Positions 1 to 12,500 are shown, counted from the first letter of the stretch. The stretch is 64,000 nt of DNA from Zymoseptoria tritici IPO323 (GCF_000219625.1 NC_018213.1:1358055-1422054), one strand, 5' to 3'. Notes: generated from the letters alone by a model not told the origin. Made by a program: numbers and translations.

Positions 1-1616
1 TCGTATATTGGTTAGACTGGCCCGGGCCGGTCCGTAATCTTTCTCCGATAACTACTTGCCTTCATGTAAAGATAGGATGACTGGAAGAGATGCCCAGAAA
101 TGTCAAGCGACTCAAGCGTGTCTTGGAAGAGGCTGTGCTCTGAAGTCTCGTAGACATCCGAGGACGACACCGCAGATGCACCGCATCGCATGGGCATTGC
201 ATTGTGCGCCAGCCGCCAACCCTCGTCCGGAAGACGGTGGACGTCTCATCTCCCGGGACTGCCAGCATTGTTTTGCCGGCATCAGCAGTGTGAAGAAACA
301 AGATTCTTGAGCAGGGAGCAAAATGCCTTCGATGCCTGCGAAAAAGAGGTGCTCGCGCATCGATGGAATGCGAGTGGCTTGGAGATTGTTATCTGGCACC
401 ATGACCTGAGTAAGACCTTATCGCGAGGAAATCGACCTATCACAGGGATCATTTGCTTATCTCGAAGTTGCTCGAACCAGACTAGCGTCGGAAAAGTATG
501 GATCTAGCTCAATGCTAAAACCTTATTGTCATCTCCGCTGTCAACGATCGAGCCCCAAAAGATAACAGCCCCGCGGTCGTCTATCCTTCCTCGATAGCCG
601 TGGTCAGAATGCACCTCTGGGCGTGGAAAGAAGACGGCTTGGAGTCATGGAGTGCATGTGTGAGGAGTGCAGGATGTGAGATCCAAGAGCAGTTCGGTGA
701 CACTGCGTGGTTTCTGTGTGTGCCTCAGAACGGCTTACAGGGTCCTAACTTTGGCAAATCTCCAAGGTTTGAAGGATGGGGGTGGAGCCACACTCGGTCC
801 ATGTGCAACGTGGAACAGAGTGCAAGCGCCAACAAAGAACATGGAGATATTGCCTATGGATACACTCCTTGTCACAGGATCAGTCAAGGCAATGGGAGGC
901 TGAACGGGAAGCAATGCGGCCACTTTGAGGCGACTCATCAAGCGAACACCACGAGATAGAGGCGTTCGTCCACGACCTTGATCGTACCCGAAGCAGCGGT
1001 GCACGCGATCGATGCAGGCATGCCGTAGGCCAAGGGTGTTGGGGTTTAGAGTGTTGGGGGTTGAAGCTGGGTGCGTGTTGGTGCTGCCAATGGAAAGCCT
1101 GCGGAGCGGACGTTGTCTCTTACTAGGAGCTCTCGGCACGCGCAGCGCGGGCGCCCCAGTGTCTGGCTAGGCTAAGATAGCTTCCGCGAGAGATAAGAAA
1201 ACAATCCATGTCAAAGGTCGGCTCGTTGTGGTGGGTTGCCCTTGCCCTTGATTCCACTTGGCATAACCCCAAAAAGAACCCGTTCTCGTCCGCCGCTCGC
1301 TCCACCAGAATAATGATTAGACTCCCACCCACGCCTTGTGAGATGCCCTTGCCGTCCCCGGTCGACTTCTGGTACTAATCTGCACACTGTCGCACTCTTT
1401 TATAACCATTCCTCTCTCTTCCGACCTCACCTCTTCTCTCGCGTCCCCATCTCTGTCTCCGCTTCTTGTGTGCATCTACTGCTATCCCTTGCCCCACCCA
1501 GTCGGCACGTGGAATACGTCGGTCTTGCATAACATCCGACAGACGTCAACACCGCCTGGTCTTGGACAGCCACACCCATCCAGAGCACCTCGCCGCTTTC
1601 GAGCATCTCTTTCATC
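1..1616. other. Upstream intergenic region of the ammonium transporter
   Basis: I see no supported gene here; the open frames are short and lack family signatures. The last 250 bases are pyrimidine-rich with a TATA-like TTTTATAACC near 1398, typical of a fungal core promoter and 5' leader before the start codon at 1617. HGATAR motifs lie at 560, 592, 954, 1175 and 1191. Confidence 0.5.
1175..1196. promoter_or_regulatory. Paired GATA-factor sites upstream of the ammonium transporter
   Basis: AGATAG at 1175-1180 and AGATAA at 1191-1196 match HGATAR, the core bound by AreA/NIT2-type nitrogen regulators. They lie about 430 bases before the start codon, and further matches occur at 560, 592 and 954. 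Closely paired sites are typical of nitrogen-repressed fungal promoters. Binding is inferred from the motif and the gene's role. Confidence 0.4.
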
Positions 1617-3328
1617 ATGTCATACTTCTTCGTCGGGCCGCCAGTGCCCTTCAATGGCACAAACGCAGACTACGGTGGTGATTCTGGTCAGTGGAGCTCA
1701 TGTGTTCTCTGTTTACTTGCGCGAATTCAAGACTGACCACTCTACGCAGCCACCGAGAACGTCAACGGATGGTTCTCCTCAGGAGATCAGGCGTACATCA
1801 TCGTCGCCTCGGCCATGGTCATGGTCATGGTTCCTGGTCTCGGATTCCTCTACTCTGGTCTCGCACGCAGAAAGTCCGCCTTGACGATGATCATGGCATG
1901 TCTCGCATCCTCCTCGGTCATCACATTCCAATGGTATTTCTGGGGTTACTCGCTCGCTTTCTCTCGATACGCTACGAACAACCCTTTCATCGGCGACCTG
2001 CAACAATTCGGATTATTGAAGACTCTGGCTGTGCCAAGTCAAGGCAGTCCTCTGGTTCCTGATCTTCTCTACGCTTTCTACCAGGTATGCTATGAATCTT
2101 CGCCTCTGACTCGATTCTCTCATCTAACACCATCTTCCAGATGCAATTCTGCGCTGTCACCGGTGCCATTATCATGGGTGCCATCGCTGAGCGTGGTCGC
2201 ATCGTGCCCGCCATGGTCTTCATCTTCGCCTGGGCAACGATCGTCTACTGCCCGATCGCATATTGGGTATGGAACGCCAACGGATGGGCCTTCAAGCTGG
2301 GAGTGCTCGACTACGCCGGTGGTGGACCCGTCGAAATCGGCTCTGGTCTCTCCGCACTCGCCTACTCCATGGTTCTCGGCCGTCGCCAGGAGAAGATGAT
2401 GCTCAACTTCCGACCTCACAACGTCTCTCTCATCACCCTCGGCACCATCCTGCTCTGGTTCGGATGGCTCGGATTCAACGGAGGCTCCTCCTTCGGCGCC
2501 AACCTCCGCGCCGTCATGGCATGCTGGAACTCCAACTTGACCGCCATGTTCGCCGCCATGACCTGGGTTCTCCTCGATTGGCGTCTTGCGCGTAAGTGGT
2601 CGATGGTCGGCTGGTGTTCTGGCACCATCTCCGGTCTCGTCGCCGCGACTCCCGCTTCCGGCTTCATCCCGCCATGGGCCTCCGTCATCCTCGGTATCAC
2701 CACCGGTGTCGTGGCCAACTTCGCCACCAAGATCAAGTACTGGATCAAGATCGACGATTCAATGGATGTGTTCGCCGAGCACGGCGTCGCCGGCATCGTC
2801 GGTCTCGTCTTCAACGGCTTCTTCGCTGCCAAGTACGTCATCGGTCTGGACGGCGTCAACACCGGCCTATTCGACGGCGGCTGGATTCACGGCAACTACA
2901 TCCAAATGGGCTACCAAATCGCCTTCATCGTCGCCGCATGCGCCTGGTCGTTCGTGGTGTCCGCCATCCTCGCCTACGCCATCAACTTCATCCCCGGCCT
3001 CAAACTCCGCGCATCGGAAGAGGCCGAACTCCTCGGAATGGACGACGACCAACTCGGCGAGTTCGCATATGACTACGTCGAGGTTCGCCGCGACTACCTT
3101 GCATGGACGCCCGCGAAGGCGGAGCAGGAGGGTGAGGGCCACAGCATTCCCAACGGCGAGCGCTATGGCATCCAGGAGCACAGCGAAATGCTCGAGGGCA
3201 AGGACCCGGTCGGCAGTGAGGGAAGCAGCAACGGGCACGAGCACACTGGTATCGGAGGTGATCGCCATGGCGTTGCGTACGAGGAGATGGAGAAGAGCAG
3301 GAGAGAAGCGCAAGCTGGTGGTCATTGA
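1617..3328 (+). CDS. Ammonium transporter (Mep/Amt family), Mep1/Mep3-like
   Basis: Plasma-membrane ammonium permease importing NH4+ as a nitrogen source. The model has three exons: 1617-1686, 1750-2084 and 2141-3328, giving about 530 residues, normal for fungal Mep proteins. Both introns have consensus ends, and the second has a CTAAC branch site. Evidence includes the Amt signature region with VPGLGFLYSGLARRKSAL early in exon 2, many hydrophobic helices, and the HGVAG pore motif (His near residue 349). At the first pore-histidine position the sequence reads GGGPVEIGSG (Glu near residue 200). Glu there is characteristic of the Mep1/Mep3 subgroup and not of Mep2 or bacterial AmtB. The C-terminal about 100 residues are hydrophilic and Glu/Gly-rich, as in the regulatory cytosolic tail. 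Start chosen because exon 1 encodes a short N-terminus with an NGT glycosylation site, as is usual. Confidence 0.93.
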
Positions 3329-4691
3329 TCATAGAGCGATGTTTTGCGACTTGAAATTTCTTGGACACCTTTACACGTGTGGCGTTTTCCACTATTTTGT
3401 TTCATATGCTTGTGATACCAGACGGAGCAGGAAGTGCTCGTTCGACGATGGAGATTTGTAGAGTTGAGAGAGACGACGTGGCTGGCGTGATTACCACGGT
3501 CGTGTGAAGATAGATCAGATCTGCAGAGATATATACCAACGACATTCACCATCACCACAGTCTGGCTTCTGCTTCCCACACTCATGCCAACATCAATGTT
3601 TGACTCATCTGGAGCATCTACAGATCTCACTGCGAGAGAACTCTCAATCAAAACGAAGTCCCACCTCAACCAAGCAAGACCATCATCAAGCACCACGCTC
3701 AAGCACCCTCCCCTCGCTCGCTGGAAGGCTTCACACCCGCACGAGCAGAGTGGAGCCCACGCAAGGGAAGGGAACAGACAATGCTAGTCCGTTCACTCGA
3801 ACCCGGTTACCTCAATCAATGAATTCTCGGAATCGCATGGCTCGAACAAGGATCCTTATCAGCGCCCTTGAGAGATAGATGCAAGATTGACCGTTCTCGT
3901 CTCCCTTGTCTGCTTGGTCCCTGGGTGCCGCGTGGAAACGTTGAGCAAGGTGTGCAACGCTCGAGCCCAGGTGCCGCACCACTGCTGTTGCTTGGGTCTT
4001 ATCTTTGAGAGTTCCTTATCTGGTTCGATGGCTTGTACATACCTGTATGACTTCCTTGTTGATGCCCAAGCTCCCTCAGTCCCAGGAACTGGGGGTTGCG
4101 GATCGGAGGACATCGTGCAGTTGTGGATCGGAGGACATCGAGCATCGTTGCGATCGAGCAGGAGCATGTCGCGTGGTGAGCAGCTGACGTCGTTACGGAG
4201 ATGGGATATGTTTTTTTTTGTTGATGCCTGAGGCACCTATCAGCAGTGCATCGATTTCCGGAGCCTCGTCCTTTTACTGTCGTGATTAGATGCCAAGTGC
4301 ATGCACGAAGGAGTCAAATCATACCAGACCTTTCGACTGACTTTGCCTCTTTCACAAGATGTGCTCATCCCAATGTGATCAGCAGGCATGGTCTTGAGAG
4401 CGTCTCGGGTCTTCGACATCGAGAAGATGCTGTCGACACTCATGGAGCTGTCCTCCTCGCAGAGCTATCGCTTTCCTCCTCCAAGGAATCCTGAAGCTAC
4501 CACCTTTCAGCGGCATGTTCAACAGACTGCATTCCAGAGCGTAGGGCAAGCCGCTTGTCCGAAGTCCGGATGTGCCAAAGCCGACTTCGATAAAGCAAGA
4601 GACCTTCCCCTTCTTTGCTGCTGCTTCAGATCATCAACTGAGAAGACGCCCATATGAAGGTCCCATTCGGGACAGACCATTCGCAAGGCCG

Positions 4692-4697
<6 letters not shown>
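3329..4697. other. Intergenic, no supported gene
   Basis: This contains the 3' flank of the ammonium transporter and then unremarkable sequence. The small open frames on both strands show no family signature, signal peptide or good splice structure. Confidence 0.5.

Positions 4698-4743
<46 letters not shown>
4698..4743 (+). repeat. (CT)23 microsatellite
   Basis: An uninterrupted CT dinucleotide run of 46 bases, preceded by a short imperfect CT stretch from 4691. It ends 55 bases before an ATG at 4799. Pyrimidine tracts on the coding strand are common just upstream of fungal start codons, so it may be a promoter or 5'-leader element. The purity and length also make it a likely polymorphic marker. 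Confidence 0.9.
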
Positions 4744-4746
<3 letters not shown>

Positions 4747-4798
4747 GCCGTCAACAAGAGACCTCCGCTCACCATCCCATCAACCCCAGAAAGCAATC

Positions 4799-4942
4799 AT
4801 GACAATCGGCAAGCTCGTTGACGTATCCGTCGTGGAGACGACCAAAACCCCTTACGAACTCTTCACAGTGCCCTACATCAACGCGCAGCTCGAATATCCC
4901 ATGCTCCACAACGACGCCGAAGCCGGGGTGATGGTGCCCTGA
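4799..4942 (+). pseudogene. Possible short gene or broken 5' gene fragment
   Basis: An ATG in good context just after the CT microsatellite opens a 47-codon frame with protein-like composition (begins MTIGKLVDVSVVE, ends before a TGA at 4940). A second protein-like stretch, containing TNKKFSIHFVG, follows in another frame from about 4980 to 5096. No canonical intron joins the two in frame: acceptors near 4978 give early stops. It could be a decayed small gene, a gene with an unusual intron, or chance. I do not recognise a family. Confidence 0.25.
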
Positions 4943-7072
4943 GGGAGTTCTGATGTATCGTGGCGCGATCAAGGAGCAGAGAAGTCACTTTCTCGCTTGT
5001 GACGAATAAGAAGTTTTCGATTCATTTCGTGGGGGATGAGAGTGATCCATGTGCGTTGGAGATGGCGGCTGCTGATGCTCAGAGAAAAGAGTCGTGAAGA
5101 TGGCGACCATGGCTGTAGATCCGACAGCAGCATATGCGATCACAATAGGCTCCGCGTTCCACAGCTTCCAGTTGACATATGGTAAAGGTATGGTAAAGGT
5201 ATAGTCTCAGGGCTATTCGTTTGAAGCAGCCAAATGCTCGAGGCCTCGCTTTGGCTCCAGGATGTTGACGATGACTATATGCGTGAGCCAGACGACAGTA
5301 TTCGACCTACCAATGTAGGCAAGCAGACGTCTTCATGCAGTGTTGACTCGTACTTCTCCGGAACCTGAGACCTGTCATCCACTGCGAACCCGTGCAGATA
5401 ATGGGATGAACCATCATGCCCATGAACTGACGCAATGACGCTGGGCATGTGTGCCACCATCCGAACGGGGCGTGCGCAGTGGTGATGCGTTCTGTTCCAT
5501 CGGGAACGGTGCCGACTTAGGCTGATGCTATAGCTCTCCGACCAGTGTTGTAGCCAAAACAAATATCAGGAAGCCGGTGCCATCTGCAATCCACAAGGCG
5601 ACCTGTACTGGGTGGCAAGATGATATCGGTGGGCGCATAGTTGATCGTCATTGTTCCGGCGTGCTATGATCACGTTCGCTGTGTTCCTTAAATCTTGTTC
5701 ATGGCGTAGAGGTTTTAAATCAGATGGAAGTGAACGATGGCCAGGAGGAGGCGTTGAGCGATGTTCCATGTACCTTACCTTTCGTGCAGCCGGAGGTTCG
5801 TTCCATGCCATTCCACGACTCGTGGGTGGAAGTCGAAGAGCAGCGAGTCAGTATGCCTAGAAGGGGATCTCGAAACTGCGCCGTTCTCACCATACGATGG
5901 ATGGAATTTTCCCATTCGTCGAAGCCGTGCTGTAAGATTCCAGGCTCGATATGCAGGCAGCCTGTATCAGGTGTCGACGCTGTGCGACCGAGTCAAACGA
6001 ACGCCGTGGTAGTCGTTGTTGTTGTTGACAGCTCAGCCAATTGTTGTTTCGAGACACTTCCGCGAAGCACGCGACCAATGCCTGGGGTCAGCCTTGCGGC
6101 GATGTTGCTTGAAAGGGTCCTGTTACTTGGACGCACTTTTGTGTTGTTGCTAGTGTGGTGTTTCAGTCGGATAAAGAGGTCGTGGTTATGTGTATCTCCA
6201 TCATTGTTGAGCTATAAGCATTCCCCAAAATCCGCGATGCGTAAATGACAGACTCATAACGAGCTCTTTCATGTATAATAAGTAGGACATCCGTGATTTT
6301 CTGAAGGTGGGATCGTCTTCGACATATGGAGGCCACGATGACGGTCTGCGTGCGGACACATTATGGAATTTCCAGCCATGATATACCATCTCCGCATTGT
6401 GTAAACTGGCATGGGTGATCCTGGTCTGCCTGGTTCTCCGACAGATCCAGGATCTCAGAGATTGCGCCGTTGCGGACTTGCGGTGCGGATCGCCTATAGT
6501 CCGTCTCATATGATCTTTTTCGCTGGAGATGATTCGATGGCAGGCTTCGTGGGGGTCTCTGAACCGGGATGTAGGCAGCGTATACTGGCGCAATGCGCAT
6601 GACATAGCAACCCCTTTGCTCGCAGGCTTACGCCGGCAAGTATGGCTACGATGCCGGTGCTGGGTTGCCAGACTCGCGGGCTCAGTCCAGAGGTACAGCA
6701 GTCACAGCAGTGCAACGGTGTATATATATCAGGCAGAAGGAGCAGTTCGATTGTCTGTCAGCCTTGTTTGACATCAACATTCGCGTGTGCAAGCAACATC
6801 ATCGACCCTCGTTCCTGCTCGTTGGACACGGTAAAAGGTGTCGAAAGACGGCACGGGTGAAGGCAAACGAGAGACACGGCACAGGTACATGCAGGTTGAC
6901 AGAGGTACCGTCTGTGCAACACGGGATCTTGGAAGCGTCAAGACCAGAAGACGGGATGGAGGGTGTTGTTAATAATGTTGGCAAGGCAGAACGTCGACGG
7001 GCGTCTTCGGTTGTCCGGACGTTTCGTTACGAAGACGTTTGTGATGGCGCTCCGCCCAGAGTCCAGCGCGCC
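4943..7072. other. Intergenic, no confident gene; 5' region of the TBC gene
   Basis: Apart from the protein-like patch near 4980-5096 noted with the preceding fragment, I see nothing supported. The frame of the downstream TBC protein stays open back to about 6665, but that stretch lacks an ATG in frame before 7073 that looks coding and its composition is not protein-like. I treat it as promoter and leader. Confidence 0.45.
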
Positions 7073-9589
7073 ATGTCCTCACCAAACTCCGACGCCAGCG
7101 TCAACACGAAATCCCTCCGTACTCATGCGACCCGCCGGCACACGACTCCAGGCGAGCGCTGCTCCACACGCGACATCTCCACACGCGACATCCACACCAC
7201 CACCGACATCACCATCGACGTCGACCAGACTCTCGACGCCAAATCTCGGAGGAGGACCATCTCCTCCCACCTGCCGGACCATCCAGCCAAGCGCGACTCC
7301 GGCATCGCTCCTCCCACGCCCGACGACACATATCGCTCCCCAAAGGAGAACGTCTCCAACGCGATTGTAATCCCCTTGATTGTGGTGGAAGATGAGGAAA
7401 TCGCAACCTCACGTGGTCGCACTCGGACACTCAGCAAGGAGGAGCATCACACGGAGAAGAGCGTGGGACGACCGCGAGCACTATCGCTACAGCTTGCAAC
7501 AATGCGAAGAATGAGCAGCTTCAAGGGTTTGGACACGGAATTGCCGTCGACTTCGGCTGAGGATGGCCTCAACCTGGGTGATCTAGCCTCGGAGAAGCTG
7601 TCGTTCTCCAACAGAGGCAGCTTGCTGTTTGGTGGAAAGAAGATGCAGGACCTGATATCGTCCGCGGGAGATGGCAGTCCACCTACAACCAGTGTGACAT
7701 CTCCCAGCCCTCCAAACAGCGCGGGACAATCGCTGAAGGCAGACTCGACGCCGCAAAAGCCAACACAAACCTCGACACCGACGACAACAATACACGGAGC
7801 GGAGATAATCGGTGAGGCACCCATCAAACCTCTTGTTTCTGGTCGAAGGAAACCGAGTGTCCAAATGCTACAAGCCGCATTGAACGGTGGAAGAGTGCTG
7901 TCAGCGGAGGAGATCTCATTCTCGCTCAAAGTCAGGAGCATGTATGAGCACGGAGACGAGCGAGCGGCGGAATGGGTCAACTCCTTGGATGCATTTGTTA
8001 CAGACCACAACGCCACAGACAACAACAACGACACGCCTGACGAGGGCACACGAAGTACGCTGTCTCCCACCGCCAGCACAGGCGATCTCACCGTGCTCAA
8101 TGCAAGATGTCAAGGCAGTAATCAGTGGCCATTACAAGATGCCCGATCCAGCTACATTTCCGTGTCTAAGTACTCACGGGAAGCACACGAGCTAGCTGGC
8201 GGCGTCGAAGACTGGGCGGACGTCGATGGTCGGGCAGTGGACAGGTATGGCTTCATCAAGAAGACCGCGCCATCGTTTTCCGGCCTCTCTACAGGATCTT
8301 CCCTCCGCGACACTCCTGCCAAACAATTGAAGACATCCCATCTCCACCCGCAAGCTTCGCAAACCCGACTCGACCGCATGCTCAACCGCAAACCTAGCGT
8401 TCGCTCTTCGCGATCTGTTCCGCCGCGTCCGAGCGGCGACTGGACAGTCAAGCGAGGTCCAGCCTCCCTCCACAGTACCCACTCCAACTCCGCGCGCGCC
8501 GCACACCCTTTCCGCTCTCGTCGTTCGCGCATCCTTGCCGAAGCTCCCGACATGCTCATCAAACCGCCCTCCCTCGCCGACATTTCCGAACACGAAGACG
8601 CCGGAAAAACTGCCTCAACCTGGAAACGCCGCGAGTGGGCGCGCGAAGAGAAATGGCAGCGAATGGCGCGCAGGATCCCGGAACGTAATTCAGCGTTAGG
8701 AGGAGGCATGTCATTTGACTTTGATGCGAGCGATCCGAAGGTGATTGATCGCACTTGGAAGGGCATTCCCGACCGCTGGCGCGCCACGGCCTGGCACAGT
8801 TTCCTTGCGACGAGTGCGAAACGGCGGAACTCCACGACCACAGATGCGGAACTGATAGGACAGTTCCACAAGTTGCAGGAGATGAGCTGTGTCGACGACG
8901 TACAGATCGACGTCGATGTCCCGAGGACGGTGAACCTTCACATCATGTTCCGCAGGCGCTATCGTGGTGGACAGCGACTGTTATTTCGGGTCCTCCATGC
9001 TATCAGTCTGTATTTCCCGGACACGGGTTACGTGCAGGGCATGGCTAGCATTGCGGCGACATTACTGTGCTACTACGACGAGGAGAACGCGTTTGCCATG
9101 ATGGTGCGGATGTGGCAGTTGCGCGGGATGGAAGCCATGTATGCCGATGGGTTCGAGGGACTTATGACCGCATTGAAGGAGTTGGAGACAGAGTGGGTGG
9201 CTCCGGAAGTCAGCGCGAAGTTGGAAGCACTGGGTGTCACGGCCACGTCGTATGGGACGAGGTGGTATCTGACACTGTTCAACATGAGCGTGCCGTTCCC
9301 GGCGCAGTTGCGCATTTGGGATGTTTTCATGTTACTGGGCGATGCGCCCGTGACTGGTTCATCAAATGGCAATGGACCGGGACATTTCGCGGGCGCGGAG
9401 TTGGATGTTCTGCACGCGACGAGTGCGGCGCTGATCGATGCGACCAGAGGAGTGGTGTTGGAGAGCGACTTTGAGGAAGCGATGCAGGTCTTGACAAGTT
9501 TCGTGCAGATCAAAGACGAGGACTTGTTGATGAAGGTTGCGCGGACCGAGTGGAAGTTGAGGAAGAAGAGGGCGGGTATCAAAGTGTGA
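7073..9589 (+). CDS. TBC-domain Rab GTPase-activating protein
   Basis: Predicted to stimulate GTP hydrolysis on a Rab GTPase in vesicle traffic. Single exon, about 838 residues. The first about 550 residues are Ser/Thr/Pro-rich and probably disordered, a common layout in large fungal TBC proteins. The TBC domain spans roughly residues 560-830 and opens with WKGIPDRWRATAW. Both catalytic fingers are visible: the IxxDxxR motif as IDVDVPR near residue 610 (arginine finger) and YxQ as TGYVQGM near 650 (glutamine finger), so catalysis should be intact. Later motifs include RWYLTLFNMSVPF and RIWDVFMLLG. The ATG at 7073 was preferred over upstream open frame because the upstream translation is not protein-like. 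The target Rab cannot be named from sequence; the general layout resembles fungal Gyp-type proteins. Confidence 0.88.
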   Translation: MSSPNSDASVNTKSLRTHATRRHTTPGERCSTRDISTRDIHTTTDITIDVDQTLDAKSRRRTISSHLPDHPAKRDSGIAPPTPDDTYRSPKENVSNAIVIPLIVVEDEEIATSRGRTRTLSKEEHHTEKSVGRPRALSLQLATMRRMSSFKGLDTELPSTSAEDGLNLGDLASEKLSFSNRGSLLFGGKKMQDLISSAGDGSPPTTSVTSPSPPNSAGQSLKADSTPQKPTQTSTPTTTIHGAEIIGEAPIKPLVSGRRKPSVQMLQAALNGGRVLSAEEISFSLKVRSMYEHGDERAAEWVNSLDAFVTDHNATDNNNDTPDEGTRSTLSPTASTGDLTVLNARCQGSNQWPLQDARSSYISVSKYSREAHELAGGVEDWADVDGRAVDRYGFIKKTAPSFSGLSTGSSLRDTPAKQLKTSHLHPQASQTRLDRMLNRKPSVRSSRSVPPRPSGDWTVKRGPASLHSTHSNSARAAHPFRSRRSRILAEAPDMLIKPPSLADISEHEDAGKTASTWKRREWAREEKWQRMARRIPERNSALGGGMSFDFDASDPKVIDRTWKGIPDRWRATAWHSFLATSAKRRNSTTTDAELIGQFHKLQEMSCVDDVQIDVDVPRTVNLHIMFRRRYRGGQRLLFRVLHAISLYFPDTGYVQGMASIAATLLCYYDEENAFAMMVRMWQLRGMEAMYADGFEGLMTALKELETEWVAPEVSAKLEALGVTATSYGTRWYLTLFNMSVPFPAQLRIWDVFMLLGDAPVTGSSNGNGPGHFAGAELDVLHATSAALIDATRGVVLESDFEEAMQVLTSFVQIKDEDLLMKVARTEWKLRKKRAGIKV

Positions 9590-12500
9590 GAGTGATCATG
9601 AGATGATGGCAATTGGGAAAGAGCGAGGACTCGTCCTTGCGGCGACTTGGACTGAGATGGCGCGAGAAAGTGCACGCCATTCCTTTTCATGGACGGGCTG
9701 TGTTCAAGATGGCGCTCGGTCGGGCGAGTACAATGCTTTATGTGGTTCGCGGAGTTGGGAACTGGTGCGATGGACGGGACTGTCTTGGTCTTTCCTTGTG
9801 GCGGAGAGCGCATTGCTGTTTCGCAACATTTTCCTTTGTCGTGTTATTGGCTGAGATACCCTTAGATCGAATATGCGGATATACCGCCCGGGATGAGAAG
9901 GAATGGCGAGAGGAAAAGTCATGTAATGTGTAAACATATTCGGAGCGGGATTAATGGAATGAAGAAGTTGTATGAACGATGGCCGATGAATGTACCTTGT
10001 TGAGATGCTGTGGATGGTGCGCATCTGCTGCTTGAGTCGATGTATATGGTGTCTGGGGTTGTTGCGTGCATCGATGCTGGATAGACTCGGTCTCCCATTG
10101 CCAGAAGGCGAAGTCATCGAAACGGGGACGCCGACAAGGTCAAGTCGACGACAAGCGGTTCCCGGTCGCATACCCGCAAGAGAACAAAGAAAGGCAATGC
10201 AGCCTATACCTCTGAACATCTTGCGGCCGTAGGTGTCTAGACCTGTACCATGACCTGATCGGAGTCGCCGATGCCCTTTAACTGTTTGCGTCCTGTGCGG
10301 TGGACTGATCGAGTGTAGTGGTGCTGGAAAACGGTGGGTCACATCAGCCCAAATACGCGCGCAGGTCCAGACTCCGGACCGGAGTCCACGAGCGATCTCG
10401 AAGTCGATGCTGCTGCTGCTACGGTATCTGACGGAAGCCGATCATAGTTGAGGCCGTAGAGATGTCTGCCCTGGTTTCTCTCCCTATGAGCTGGTGTGAT
10501 ACACATCGCATTGCTTTCGACGACGAGTTCAGGAGAAGGATCGCAAACTATCGACGGCAGCCGTAAATGCAATATGCGCGCCCCCAATCCGCGTGGCTTG
10601 CGCGGCTCGGTGGTTTTCTCCGCACACGCGCTCGCGCGATCCCCACGATTGCGCCACTGGCCATCGGCTCGAGGTTCGTCCGTGCTCAGAAAGAGGGAGG
10701 CAGCAAAGGAGGAAGCGCAAAGGAGGTCGGTTTACCGTATTAGGACGCTGGACAATCATCGGGTCGCTTAGGGCTGGTCTCATCCCCGCGTTTGATTATA
10801 ATGGTTGGCGTACGCCTCAGTTGGGTATGTGTAGCTGAGGGCTGATGAGCGGGACAAGGTGGCTGCGGAGTCGCGAGCTGAGTTATTCCTTTCACCACAC
10901 GTCCGTCAAGCGGCGTTCGACAATCAGGCTGAAGCCTTGATCGATCGGAGAATTTTCTCTTGAGTGGCCTGACACGACCGTAGGGCGACCACGCTTCGTT
11001 CCAGCTGGCTGCCGTTGGATCCATCCAGTCTTGTCGACTTTCATATGCATCATCGATCATCGAGGACTGGAGTTCATCCCCAATCACACTTCCTGTTCGA
11101 AGCGAGACTGCGTCAATCCAGGTAGCCGGGCTCCACACTCGCCAGCGGTTGCAGATCCGGCGGCTGAGATACGGACGCCACAGGTCATTGCCAAGCCGAA
11201 GCAATTCTCGTGGCGTTTAGCGGAACCGGTCTGTGGTCGGATACGCTGATAGCGTCAGGTCTTGACCTTTTTCGGCTGCGATCAATTGATGCCGATCTTC
11301 AAAAGCGAACGGATTCCGTGCAAGTATTTGGCGAGAGGCGGGTGGGTTGCGTGGACTTGCATCTTGGATGAAGATGATCCATATACCAGATCGCATGAGT
11401 CGCGAGGGTCAAAGTCTGGCGTCGACGCTCCAACTTCATCAGTATTCAATCAGAAGATGCTTTCGTCCTGATCGTCAGCATTCTAGGGTTTCAAGCATCT
11501 GAAGATGACATAAAGAAGTGTATAGAACTCATGCAAACCCGCAGAAGTCGCATCGAGTCGGAGATTTCAAAGAAACGGGAAGACACGTGTGGACGTAGGG
11601 CTGCAGGGCAGCGATGATCTTTGTCGATCTCGAGCTGAACGCTTTGCGATCGCCCATTCGAGCCGCTCGAGGGTCTCCCGTGCAGGCGAATCTTTTAGAG
11701 GACCACGACATCGGTCGGATAGCCAGAAAGAAAGTCAGATCGATGGAAGAGAGAGCGTGCTTTGTCGAGGGAGTAGTCGAAGCTCGCAATACTAGACTCT
11801 CGTACTGTCTGCAGAGGTTCGCGCTTGGCCGTCCTCTGAACGAGGAACCTGGCCATCTCCGTCGATTCGTCATCTCGCTTGTCATCGTGGCCTACACGCG
11901 GTCTCTCATCAATGAAGAACTCGAAACTTGTCAACTCATGTCCAGAGCGTCGCCGGTCGCCGAATGGCCCAGGTCTGGCCACTCGCCTCAGTTGTCGTGG
12001 CGTAATCGCCCGGTCGGCATGCTACAAGGCCTGCTGGACGTGCGGAGCAATGGGCTGGGCTGTGCCGGAGTGAGCCAAAGCAGAGACTGCACTCGAGATG
12101 CTACAGAGCAATAATGGACCATTGCTAGGGGTGTTGGCGGAAGAACGTCGCATCTTGAGAGATGACTCAGATGAGGTGCAAATCTTTCGCCGCACGGGCT
12201 ACATTGTCGCTCGTGGTCTCGCACAAGCGCGTTGCCACGTGCAAATGTGCCCCCGCACAAAGTGGGAAACGAGCGCAACGTTGAGATATGAAGTAGTAAG
12301 GTAGGTACCAGGAGGTGTTTTGTGAAATCTGAATGAGAACGAAGGACGTCGGCAAGAAAGATTGGAGCAGTCCTTCAATTTGGTAGGCACGTAAGGCTAT
12401 CGCAGATATGGAAAGTTCTGTTTCGGGTTGATAGAGGAAAGACCTGCAAGCGGAAGAAGATCGACATGCATTCGTTTAGAGCTGCCGCGTGAGAAATCGG

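Noticed and set aside
2586..3461. Long Ser/Pro-rich open frame overlapping the ammonium transporter
   Set aside because: It is a shadow in another frame of a strongly conserved transporter exon, caused by high GC at third positions.
4698..4743. (CT)n tract as a coding Ser/Leu repeat
   Set aside because: It sits outside any supported frame and just upstream of an ATG, so it was annotated only as a microsatellite.
6665..7072. N-terminal extension of the TBC protein
   Set aside because: The frame is open, but its first codon is TTG, there is no convincing ATG and the translation does not look like protein; ATG 7073 was preferred.
11614..12114. 166-codon plus-strand frame in the gene-poor interval
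   Set aside because: No domain, signal peptide or splice support, and overlapping frames on the other strand look equally protein-like.
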